Positions 1 to 5,603 of a DNA stretch of 5,603 nucleotides are shown one piece after another; the stretch's first letter is position 1; the number at the start of each line of letters is the position of its first letter. This DNA is from Nitrospirota bacterium (GTDB lineage Bacteria; Nitrospirota; Nitrospiria; SBBL01; Manganitrophaceae), in assembly GCA_023248505.1 (NCBI GenBank), contig JAHFEM010000157.1, forward strand, positions 1-5,603. The letters are read 5' to 3'. The notes beneath the pieces were generated by a model. The model was given only the letters and a program-made list of their open reading frames with translations, ran no database searches and had not been told where the DNA came from. A program made the translations under genes and the position numbers.

Positions 1-1299
1 AACGTCCCCCTTGAGCAAGAAGGCGTGATCGGCTTCGAGCGCCGCCAGAGCCTCATCGAGACTCCCCGGCATCTTGCGGACTTGGGCCGCTTCCTTTGCC
101 TCCAGTTCGTAGAGGTTCTTGTCGATTGCTTCTCCCGGATCGATTTTGTTCTCAATCCCGTCGAGTCCCGCCATCAACATTGCGCTGAAAGCAAGATAGG
201 GATTGCAGGTGGGGTCAGGAAACCGAACCTCGATCCGCTTCGCCTTGGGATTGTTCGAATACATCGGAATACGGATCGACGCGCTCCGGTTCCGGCTGGA
301 ATAAGCGAGATTGACGGGCGCCTCATAGCCGGGGGTCAACCGCTTGTAGGAGTTCGTCGTCGGGTTGGTCAATGCCGCCAAGGCATGCGCATGCTTCAAG
401 ATACCGCCGATGTAGTAGAGGCACATCTTGCTGATGCCGGCATATTCATCCCCTGCAAAAAGCGGCTTTCCCTTCTTCCAGATGCTCTGATGGGTATGCA
501 TTCCGGATCCGTTGTCGCCGAAGAGCGGCTTCGGCATGAAGGTGACGGTTTTGCCGTAACGTTTCGCAACATTCTTCACGATATACTTGTAGAGCATCAG
601 CTTGTCGGCCATTTTGGTCATCGAGTCGAAACGCATGTCGATTTCGGCCTGGCCGGCGGTCGCCACCTCATGATGCTCCTTTTCGACATGAATGCCGGCC
701 TTTTCCATCTCCCGCACCATCTCGGCCCGGATGTCTTCCTGGCTGTCGATCGGAGCGACGGGGAAATACCCTTCCTTGTTGCGCGGCTTGTATCCGAGGT
801 TGGCCCCCTCTTTTCCGGCGTTCCAGATTCCCTCCTCCGAATCGATGAAATAATAACCGGAGTTCATGTTCTGATCGAACCGGATGTTGTCGAAGATGAA
901 GAACTCGGCTTCCGGACCGAAGAAGGCGGTATCGCCGATTCCCGATCCCCTCAAATAGGCCTCGGCCTTTTGCGCGATGTATCGCGGATCTCTCGGATAA
1001 GGCTCATTGCGGATCGGATCTTGGATATTGCAGACGACCGAGAGGGTCGGGATCTTGGTGAAGGGATCCATGATCGCGGTATTGGGATCGGGAACGGCGA
1101 GCATGTCGCTGTCGTTGATCGCCTGCCAACCGCGAATGCTCGATCCGTCGAAACCGGAGCCCTCTTCGAATGTCTTCTCGGTAAACTCAATCATGGGGAC
1201 AGCAAAATGCTGCCACATGCCGGGGAAGTCGACGAACTTAAAGTCGACCATCTCGGCCTTGTTCTTCTTGGCAAACTCCATTACTTCCTTCGGTGTCAT
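1..1299 (-). CDS. glnA: Glutamine synthetase type I (GS-I beta), 3' end cut off by the window
   Basis: This enzyme makes glutamine from glutamate, ammonia and ATP in the cytoplasm, as a dodecamer in this family. The reading frame is open from ATG at 1299 to base 1 (433 codons); relatives are about 470 residues, so roughly 35-40 C-terminal residues lie outside. Visible landmarks: FDGSSIRGW near residues 50-58 (Asp51 of the ammonia site), [12 protein letters not shown] (metal ligands), HHEVATAGQ, the ATP-binding [32 protein letters not shown] with the catalytic-loop Glu near 326, NRSASIRIP and EVRFPDP. NLYEL places a tyrosine at codon 397, matching the adenylylation tyrosine of E. coli GlnA, so control by a GlnE-type adenylyltransferase is plausible (inference). 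The start is set by a strong AAGGAG five bases upstream and by an ATGA overlap with nadE. Identity is certain from the motifs; regulation is inferred. Confidence 0.97.
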   Translation of the reverse strand, partial: MTPKEVMEFAKKNKAEMVDFKFVDFPGMWQHFAVPMIEFTEKTFEEGSGFDGSSIRGWQAINDSDMLAVPDPNTAIMDPFTKIPTLSVVCNIQDPIRNEPYPRDPRYIAQKAEAYLRGSGIGDTAFFGPEAEFFIFDNIRFDQNMNSGYYFIDSEEGIWNAGKEGANLGYKPRNKEGYFPVAPIDSQEDIRAEMVREMEKAGIHVEKEHHEVATAGQAEIDMRFDSMTKMADKLMLYKYIVKNVAKRYGKTVTFMPKPLFGDNGSGMHTHQSIWKKGKPLFAGDEYAGISKMCLYYIGGILKHAHALAALTNPTTNSYKRLTPGYEAPVNLAYSSRNRSASIRIPMYSNNPKAKRIEVRFPDPTCNPYLAFSAMLMAGLDGIENKIDPGEAIDKNLYELEAKEAAQVRKMPGSLDEALAALEADHAFLLKGDV

Positions 1300-3104
1300 G
1301 TCTTCTCCTTTCCTTCTTTTTCGATTGTTTTCTTGTCTTTCCTTGCCCTTGAGCCGATCTCTTTCTTTACCTGATAAAAACTACGATACCGATTGGTGAT
1401 CGGCATGCGTCGGTCTTTTCCAAGGGCCCGCGGGGTCAGTTTGATTCCGGGAGGGGCCTGTCTTCTCTTAAACTCCGATAAATCGACCATGGCGATCACC
1501 TTTGCAATGACCGTCGGATCGAATCCCATTGCAACAATCTCATCGTAGGACTTATCTTCCTCGACGTATGCTTTTAAAATCGGATCGAGGATCTCATAAG
1601 GGGGAAGGGAATCCTGATCGGTCTGATCCGGGCGCAGCTCTGCGGTCGGAGGACGTCTGATGGTCCGCTCGGGAATGACCGGTTTGTCTTTTTTGTTTCT
1701 CTCCACCGCCAGCTCATAGACGAGCGTCTTCCAGACATCCTTGATCACGCCGAAGCCGCCGGCCATATCGCCGTACAACGTTGCATACCCGACGCTCATC
1801 TCGCTTTTATTCCCGGTGGTCAGGACAAGCCATCCAAATTTATTGGAGAGGGCCATCATGAGGTTTCCGCGAATCCGCGATTGCAGGTTCTCTTCTGTAA
1901 TGTCGGCGGGAAGATCCTTGAATTCCTGGGAGAGGAGGGAGAGATAGGACTTGAAGGGCGATTCGATTGAGAAACGGATCAATCGGATCCCCAAGTTCCG
2001 CGCGAGACTCTCGACATCCTCGCCGCTCACCTCCGAGGTGTAGCGGGAGGGCATGAAGACGCCGACGACATTCTCCTTCCCCAGGGCGTCGACGGCGATC
2101 GTCGCGGTCAGGGCGGAATCGATTCCTCCTGAAAGACCGATGACCCCTTTCTTGAAACCATTCTTGTGAACGTAGTCGGCCAAGCCGAGGGTCAGGGCGC
2201 TGTACATTTCATCCAAGCGAGGGAGCCCATCCTCTACAGGAGGAGAAAGCGGTTTCCGTTTCCCTCCCCACTTCGTATTCTCCAGGTGATATTTCTGAAC
2301 CTCCGGAAAGATCTGCTCCAGCCTCTCCTTTCTGCGCCGGGGATCGTGCAGTCTCGCGCGAAAGACGGAATCGACGGAAAGATCCATGACGATCAGCGAT
2401 TCCCGGAACTGCTTCCCTCGGGCCAGGAGTTCCCCCTGCTCATTGAAGACGAAGCTCCCCCCGTCGAAGACCAACTCATCCTGCCCGCCCACCAGATTCA
2501 CATAGGCGATGATGACGGCATTATCCCGCGCACGCGTGGCAACCATCTTCTCCCGGAAAAGCCCTTTCCCCGCATGATAGGGAGAGGCATTGATGTTAAT
2601 GATCACCTCCGCGCCCCCTCCCAATGCCTGAGCGTAGGTCGGCCCTTCAGGATACCAGATGTCCTCACAGATATTCACCCCGAGGGTAATACCGTTCAAC
2701 GTAAAGACCGGAACCTCCTTCCCCACCTGGAAGTAACGATTCTCATCGAAGACGCCATAGTTCGGGAGGTAACACTTGTGGTAGACAAACCGCACCGCCC
2801 CATCGTAAATCACAGCGGCGGCATTATAGATATCTTCCTGTCGATCGACAAAACCGACGATGGCCGCCAGCCCCTTACATCGCTTGGCCACTTTCTCCAA
2901 GGCATGGAGGTTTTCTTTAATAAATTGAGGCTTGAGGAGGAGATCCTCCGGCGGATAACCTGGAATGGCCAACTCCGGGAAGGCAATGACATCCACTTTA
3001 TTTTCTTTTGCCTTCTCGATCGCCTCCAAGATCTTTTGGACGTTACCCGCAAGATCCCCGACCGTACTGTTGGTCTGAGCTAAGGCCAGTCGAAGGGTTC
3101 GCAT
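1296..3104 (-). CDS. nadE: Glutamine-dependent NAD+ synthetase
   Basis: This enzyme converts deamido-NAD, glutamine and ATP to NAD+ in the cytoplasm. The 602-residue protein has two domains. The N-terminal nitrilase-like glutaminase (about 1-270) shows the Glu-Lys-Cys triad: Glu44 in [15 protein letters not shown], Lys110 in [14 protein letters not shown] and Cys146 in [11 protein letters not shown]. The C-terminal synthetase (about 290-580) has the PP-loop SGGIDSA at 325-331, TTGNKSE at 429-435, and the conserved [20 protein letters not shown] and [18 protein letters not shown] segments. All key residues are present and the length fits the fused family. The last 20 or so residues are Lys/Glu-rich and not obviously conserved. 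I chose ATG at 3104 because GGAG lies four bases upstream and [12 protein letters not shown] matches the usual N-terminus; an in-frame TTG at 3131 would add nine residues. It is the first gene of an operon with glnA, which supplies its glutamine substrate. Confidence 0.97.
   Translation of the reverse strand: MRTLRLALAQTNSTVGDLAGNVQKILEAIEKAKENKVDVIAFPELAIPGYPPEDLLLKPQFIKENLHALEKVAKRCKGLAAIVGFVDRQEDIYNAAAVIYDGAVRFVYHKCYLPNYGVFDENRYFQVGKEVPVFTLNGITLGVNICEDIWYPEGPTYAQALGGGAEVIININASPYHAGKGLFREKMVATRARDNAVIIAYVNLVGGQDELVFDGGSFVFNEQGELLARGKQFRESLIVMDLSVDSVFRARLHDPRRRKERLEQIFPEVQKYHLENTKWGGKRKPLSPPVEDGLPRLDEMYSALTLGLADYVHKNGFKKGVIGLSGGIDSALTATIAVDALGKENVVGVFMPSRYTSEVSGEDVESLARNLGIRLIRFSIESPFKSYLSLLSQEFKDLPADITEENLQSRIRGNLMMALSNKFGWLVLTTGNKSEMSVGYATLYGDMAGGFGVIKDVWKTLVYELAVERNKKDKPVIPERTIRRPPTAELRPDQTDQDSLPPYEILDPILKAYVEEDKSYDEIVAMGFDPTVIAKVIAMVDLSEFKRRQAPPGIKLTPRALGKDRRMPITNRYRSFYQVKKEIGSRARKDKKTIEKEGKEKT
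1305..1310 (-). promoter_or_regulatory. Ribosome binding site of glnA inside the nadE 3' end
   Basis: AAGGAG on the minus strand, five bases before the glnA ATG, in a purine-rich stretch that also encodes the Lys/Glu-rich end of NadE. Together with the ATGA stop/start overlap at 1296-1299 it fixes the glnA start and suggests translational coupling. Confidence 0.85.
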
Positions 3105-3108
3105 CGAT

Positions 3109-3112
3109 CTCC
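3109..3112 (-). promoter_or_regulatory. Ribosome binding site of nadE
   Basis: GGAG on the minus strand, four bases before the ATG at 3104. It favours this ATG over the in-frame TTG at 3131, which sits inside the second leader hairpin and has no clear ribosome site. Confidence 0.7.
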
Positions 3113-3123
3113 AAAATAAAACG

Positions 3124-3150
3124 CCTTGCAATCAATGATTGATCGCAAGG
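3124..3150 (-). repeat. Second leader hairpin upstream of nadE
   Basis: This is an inverted repeat with 13-base arms (3124-3136 and 3138-3150) around a single central base. The only non-complementary pair is 3130/3144. In plus-strand RNA this is A with C (a mismatch); in minus-strand RNA it is U with G (a wobble pair), so the arms pair throughout only in the nadE-sense transcript. Minus-strand RNA then reads CGUUUUAUUUUGGAG, putting a U-rich stretch and the nadE ribosome site right behind the stem. It could be a weak terminator, a translation-controlling stem or a transcript stabiliser; the function is inferred. Confidence 0.65.
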
Positions 3151-3164
3151 ACGACAATGTCCCG

Positions 3165-3203
3165 AAAAAAATGGCGTCTTCTCCGCGCGGAGAAGACGCC
3201 ATT
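3165..3203 (-). terminator. Intrinsic-terminator-like hairpin inside the nadE leader (possible attenuator)
   Basis: A perfect palindrome occupies 3170-3203: 17-base arms with no spacer, GC-rich at the centre (CTCCGCGCGGAG). Bases 3165-3171 are seven As on the plus strand, so minus-strand RNA has the stem followed directly by a U tract, then CGGG. Plus-strand RNA has no U run behind the stem. Orientation therefore points to transcripts heading toward nadE. No minus-strand gene lies upstream that would need terminating, and a good minus-strand promoter sits about 35 bases before it, so it probably lies within the nadE-glnA leader. The structure is certain; termination or attenuation is inferred. 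Confidence 0.65.
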
Positions 3204-3237
3204 GTCTTCACAAGTCCTCTAGAAATGAATTGATTAG

Positions 3238-3266
3238 CTTTTATCACATCTCAAAAATGATGTCAA
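3238..3266 (-). promoter_or_regulatory. Sigma70-type promoter for nadE-glnA
   Basis: On the minus strand, TTGACA (3266-3261) is a perfect -35 match. After a 17-base spacer comes TAAAAG (3243-3238), four of six matches to the -10 consensus, preceded by TGA as an extended -10. The predicted transcript start is near 3231, giving a leader of about 127 nt before the nadE ATG. The spacing is ideal and there is no other minus-strand gene upstream, so I assign it to nadE-glnA. Confidence 0.65.
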
Positions 3267-3436
3267 GAACTTTCCCTATTCGCCATCCCGTTTCCCGGTT
3301 CACCGGAATTTAGACCGGGCCCTTCTCCCAACGATTCCGCTTCCCACCGGGAGGAGCGCCAAGAAGGAACGCTCAGCATCTCTTTTCCTGAACGCAAGCG
3401 GGTCCATTGGCCCCTCTATTGACTGATCGAAAAACC

Positions 3437-3466
3437 TTATGTTACTTTTTATATTATGCTGATAAT
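3437..3466 (+). promoter_or_regulatory. Candidate promoter of the glycosyltransferase gene
   Basis: GATAAT at 3461-3466 matches five of six -10 bases and lies in a clearly AT-rich stretch about 60 bases before the start codon. The matching -35 (around TTATGT at 3437-3442) is poor. TATTAT at 3452-3457 is an alternative -10. A promoter somewhere here is likely because the gene is first in its direction, but the exact elements are uncertain. Confidence 0.35.
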
Positions 3467-3518
3467 ACCTATATTTACCTTCAATCCGCAGACACGTCCT
3501 TCTGTACACGGAAACGAT

Positions 3519-3522
3519 GGAG
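3519..3522 (+). promoter_or_regulatory. Ribosome binding site of the glycosyltransferase
   Basis: GGAG six bases before the ATG at 3529 supports that start; the protein opens MKIAQLSPLYE, as is usual for GT4 enzymes. Confidence 0.65.
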
Positions 3523-3528
3523 TCCTGA

Positions 3529-4608
3529 ATGAAAATTGCACAATTATCCCCTCTCTACGAGAGTGTCCCACCTAAACTTTATGGCGGAACAGAACGCGTT
3601 GTTTCAATATTGACCGAGGGATTGGTACGAAACGGACATGATGTCACCCTTTACGCAAGCGGTGACTCCGAGACGAGCGCGCGCTTAATCCCGGTTTGCC
3701 GAGAAGCGTTGCGGTTAAACGACATCAAAGATCCCTGTGCAGACCATCTTCTCCAACTCTCCATGGTTTACGACCATGCCGATGAATTTAACCTGATTCA
3801 CTCCCATGTCGATTACTTTACCTTCCCTTTTGCGCAAAAGAGCGCCACCCCGACGGTGACAACGTTGCACGGCCGGCTGGATACACCCGAGCTCCAGGGA
3901 ATCCACCGCTATTATAAATCACATCCGCTGATCTCCATCAGCCACACCCAACGGATTCCCTTTCCTTTCGCCAATTGGGTCGGCACCGTTCATCACGGCT
4001 TGCCGATAGAGCGATATCTTTTTTATCCGAAACCAGGAAAGTACCTTGCTTTTCTCGGGAGGATTGCCCCTGAAAAAAGGCCCGATATTGCCATCGCCAT
4101 CGCTCAAAAGACCGGAATTCCATTGAAAATCGCAGCCAAAGTTTCCGCTCAGGACCGGGACTATTTTGAAACGGTCATCCGTCCCCTGCTCAATCCTCCC
4201 TGGGTTGAATTTATCGGAGAAATCGCCGAGCATGAAAAGAACGCGTTTCTCGGCGAAGCCTTGGCGCTTCTCTTCCCGATCGACTGGCCGGAACCGTTTG
4301 GCCTGGTGATGATCGAATCACTCGCATGCGGAACGCCGGTTATCGCGCGACCTTGCGGATCGGTCAATGAGCTTCTGTCCCCTGGAAAGACCGGCTTCAT
4401 TCACTCCGAACTCGAAGACTTGGTCCAAGCGGTCGAGCGCATCGGAGAGGTTTCCCGCAAAGGATGCAGGGAATATTTCGAAAGCGCTTTCTCCGCCGAA
4501 ACGATGGTCAGCCGTTATGAGCGGATCTACGAAGATCTCTTAGCCCTTCGGAACAAGCCGCTTTCGGTCGATGCACTGGCCGATGACGAGCTTGCGGAAG
4601 CCGCCTGA
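3529..4608 (+). CDS. GT4-family (GT-B fold) glycosyltransferase
   Basis: A complete 359-residue protein that transfers a sugar from a nucleotide-sugar donor to an unidentified acceptor, probably in the cytoplasm: no signal peptide or membrane segment is visible. The N-terminal acceptor-side domain (about 1-165) carries the YGGTERV glycine-rich segment at 18-24, LIHSHVDYF and TTLHG. The C-terminal donor-binding domain (about 168-345) has AFLGRIAPEKRPD (Arg and Lys expected to contact donor phosphates), WVEFIGE, and EPFGLVMIESLACGTPVIA containing the E-x7-E motif (Glu255 and Glu263), then GSVNELLSPGKTGFI. The length is typical of GT4. Seventy-seven bases downstream on the same strand lies a glycogen-debranching-like protein with its own ribosome site, so the two are probably one operon concerned with a glucan or glucoside. 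Fold and family are clear; donor, acceptor and retaining mechanism come from the family, not from visible specificity residues. Confidence 0.92.
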   Translation: MKIAQLSPLYESVPPKLYGGTERVVSILTEGLVRNGHDVTLYASGDSETSARLIPVCREALRLNDIKDPCADHLLQLSMVYDHADEFNLIHSHVDYFTFPFAQKSATPTVTTLHGRLDTPELQGIHRYYKSHPLISISHTQRIPFPFANWVGTVHHGLPIERYLFYPKPGKYLAFLGRIAPEKRPDIAIAIAQKTGIPLKIAAKVSAQDRDYFETVIRPLLNPPWVEFIGEIAEHEKNAFLGEALALLFPIDWPEPFGLVMIESLACGTPVIARPCGSVNELLSPGKTGFIHSELEDLVQAVERIGEVSRKGCREYFESAFSAETMVSRYERIYEDLLALRNKPLSVDALADDELAEAA

Positions 4609-4675
4609 CACGCCGGGGAGACCCCCTTCGGGCCCGCCACACCAGAAACGGCATTATCAATCAATAAGCATCAAC

Positions 4676-4680
4676 AGGAG
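4676..4680 (+). promoter_or_regulatory. Ribosome binding site of the debranching-like gene
   Basis: AGGAG five bases before ATG at 4686. The 77-base gap after the glycosyltransferase stop shows no convincing promoter or terminator, only a short GGGG-AGA-CCCC stem at 4615-4625 without a U tract, so read-through from the upstream gene is likely. Confidence 0.75.
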
Positions 4681-4685
4681 ACAGA

Positions 4686-5603
4686 ATGAACGATGAGACC
4701 ACGCTTCGGGATGATTACTATATTTTGACTTCTCCGGTTGCGGCCGGGATAAAGAAACTCAGCCTGAAGCAGGACGAAGCGTTCATCGTCTGCGATAAGT
4801 TCGGCAATTTCAGAAGCCGCTTCCAGGGAGAATTAGGGTTTTATTTCGAGGGGACGCGCTTCCTGAATATTCTGGGACTTCGGATCAACGAGGAATTCCC
4901 CCTCTTTCTCTACTCGACGGTCTCTTCCGACGACAGCGAGATCATTGTCGATCTGACCAACCCGGACTACGCGATCGATCGCCATCTCGTCATCCCCCGG
5001 AACACGGTGTTTATTCGAAAGCGGCTTCTGCTTTACAAAAATACCTTTTATCAGACCCTTCAGTTCAAGAATTTCCATACGCATCAAATCGAATTGAAAA
5101 TCACCCTTCAGTATGGCGCCGACTTCCTGGATGTTTTTGAGGTGCGCGGAACCGAACGCGCCCGGCGGGGAGAAAACTTGCCGCCGGAATACCAGAAGGA
5201 CAGGGTCACCTTTAAGTATCACGGCCTCGATGATGTTCTTCGAAGCCTTCAACTGAAATTCGATCCCCCTCCTATCGAAGCAAATGGAGAAGAAGCGACC
5301 TTTTTTGTCCAGCTTCCCCCGCAACAGGAGTGGGAGCTCCATCTCTGGGCCACCGCGCTTCAAGGGGAAAGCCGATGGATCAAACGGTGGAACCTACCGC
5401 AAATCATCACGAGGGTCCGAAAGGGAATTACCAAGAGGGAACGGGAGAGGACCCGAATCGTCACGAGCAATGAATCGCTTAACCTGCTGCTCGACCGATC
5501 CCTTTCCGATATTCGCATGCTTGAGACGGAGACGCCGCATGGCCCCTATCCTTACGCCGGCATCCCCTGGTTCGTCGCCCCCTTCGGTCGAGACGGGATC
5601 ATT
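4686..5603 (+). CDS. Glycogen-debranching-like / amylo-alpha-1,6-glucosidase family protein, N-terminal part only
   Basis: The frame is open from ATG at 4686 to the window end (306 codons), so the 3' part is missing; relatives are usually near 700 residues. Residues 1 to about 230 resemble the beta-rich N-terminal domain of bacterial amylo-alpha-1,6-glucosidase-like proteins: FIVCDKFGNF, GFYFEGTRFLN (the 'G.F..DTR' type segment), LTNPDY and a charged strand-rich stretch with FLDVFEVRG. From about 255 on, LLDRSLSDIRML and PYPYAGIPWFVAPFGRDGII match the start of the (alpha/alpha)6-barrel catalytic domain of this family, and FGRDG is a well-known signature. Catalytic acids would lie in the missing part. 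Family members remove alpha-1,6 glucose branches or hydrolyse related glucosides; the substrate here is unknown. Linkage to the GT4 gene suggests a role with a glucan or compatible solute. Family assignment is by motif memory, without a search. Confidence 0.88.
   Translation, partial: MNDETTLRDDYYILTSPVAAGIKKLSLKQDEAFIVCDKFGNFRSRFQGELGFYFEGTRFLNILGLRINEEFPLFLYSTVSSDDSEIIVDLTNPDYAIDRHLVIPRNTVFIRKRLLLYKNTFYQTLQFKNFHTHQIELKITLQYGADFLDVFEVRGTERARRGENLPPEYQKDRVTFKYHGLDDVLRSLQLKFDPPPIEANGEEATFFVQLPPQQEWELHLWATALQGESRWIKRWNLPQIITRVRKGITKRERERTRIVTSNESLNLLLDRSLSDIRMLETETPHGPYPYAGIPWFVAPFGRDGII

Larger units (their letters stand above)
3105..3528. other. Divergent intergenic region between nadE and the glycosyltransferase gene
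   Basis: This stretch of about 424 bases holds no convincing gene. Its left part (3105-3266) contains the nadE leader with two hairpins and a minus-strand promoter. Its middle (about 3290-3420) is GC-richer with several short CCGG-containing inverted repeats, such as CCCGGT at 3294 with ACCGGG at 3314, of no clear function. Its right part (3421-3480) is AT-rich and likely holds the plus-strand promoter for the glycosyltransferase. No tRNA, known riboswitch or mobile-element end was recognised. Confidence 0.7.

Noticed and set aside
25..1374. Long open frame on the plus strand (449 codons) across the glnA region
   Set aside because: It is antisense to glnA, whose minus-strand frame contains every glutamine synthetase motif; the plus-strand translation has no recognisable domain and reflects codon bias.
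2166..3083. Open frame on the plus strand (305 codons) within nadE
   Set aside because: It is antisense to the well-conserved glutaminase and synthetase domains of NadE; no family features and no promoter or ribosome site of note.
3170..3203. The 34-bp palindrome as the end of a mobile element or an operator
   Set aside because: No second copy, target duplication or transposase is seen in the window, and the one-sided U tract fits an RNA hairpin better. An operator role cannot be fully excluded.
3300..3509. Minus-strand open frame of 69 codons in the intergenic region
   Set aside because: It starts at GTG without a good ribosome site, crosses the AT-rich promoter region of the glycosyltransferase and resembles no known protein.
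3516..3528. Tiny ORF ATG-GAG-TCC-TGA directly abutting the glycosyltransferase ATG
   Set aside because: Three codons, poor ribosome site of its own, and its bases are explained by the GGAG of the real gene; likely chance.
4609..4685. Short GC stems (GGGG-AGA-CCCC and a CCTTCGG-type loop) between the glycosyltransferase and the debranching-like gene
   Set aside because: Stems of four bases or fewer that compete with each other and have no U tract; not a convincing terminator.
4833..5363. Minus-strand open frame of 176 codons
   Set aside because: It lies opposite the debranching-like gene, whose plus-strand frame is supported by family motifs and a ribosome site.

Overview
The window carries four protein genes in two divergent pairs, separated by an intergenic region of about 424 bp. 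The sequence suggests a Gram-negative-type bacterium: a class I-beta glutamine synthetase with an adenylylation-type tyrosine, a fused glutamine-dependent NAD synthetase, sigma70-like promoter elements, AGGAG-type ribosome sites and moderate GC. A nadE next to glnA is an arrangement I associate with Nitrospirota and deltaproteobacterial lineages. That placement is recollection and inference, not a search result.

Left half, minus strand: nadE (3104 to 1296) is followed directly by glnA (1299 down to the window edge, its last few dozen codons missing). The two overlap by the four bases ATGA, so they are almost certainly one translationally coupled operon. GlnA makes glutamine, and NadE uses glutamine as the ammonia donor in the last step of NAD synthesis.

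Middle (3105-3528): the nadE side holds a good sigma70-type promoter on the minus strand (TTGACA, 17 bp, TGA-TAAAAG). It is followed by a predicted leader of about 127 nt containing two consecutive hairpins. The upstream one is a perfect 34-bp palindrome followed by a U tract in the nadE direction, so it looks like an intrinsic terminator placed inside the leader. This possible attenuator is the most interesting signal in the window. The glycosyltransferase side is AT-rich, with a weaker promoter candidate.

Right half, plus strand: a complete GT4-family glycosyltransferase (3529-4608) is followed after 77 bp by the first 306 codons of a glycogen-debranching-like / amylo-alpha-1,6-glucosidase family protein (from 4686, running off the window). 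The pair points to synthesis or remodelling of a glucan or glucoside, but the substrate cannot be read from the sequence.

No mobile elements, CRISPR arrays, tRNA or rRNA genes were seen. I found no clearly new multi-gene system; the genes are familiar, and the leader architecture of nadE-glnA is what merits a second look.
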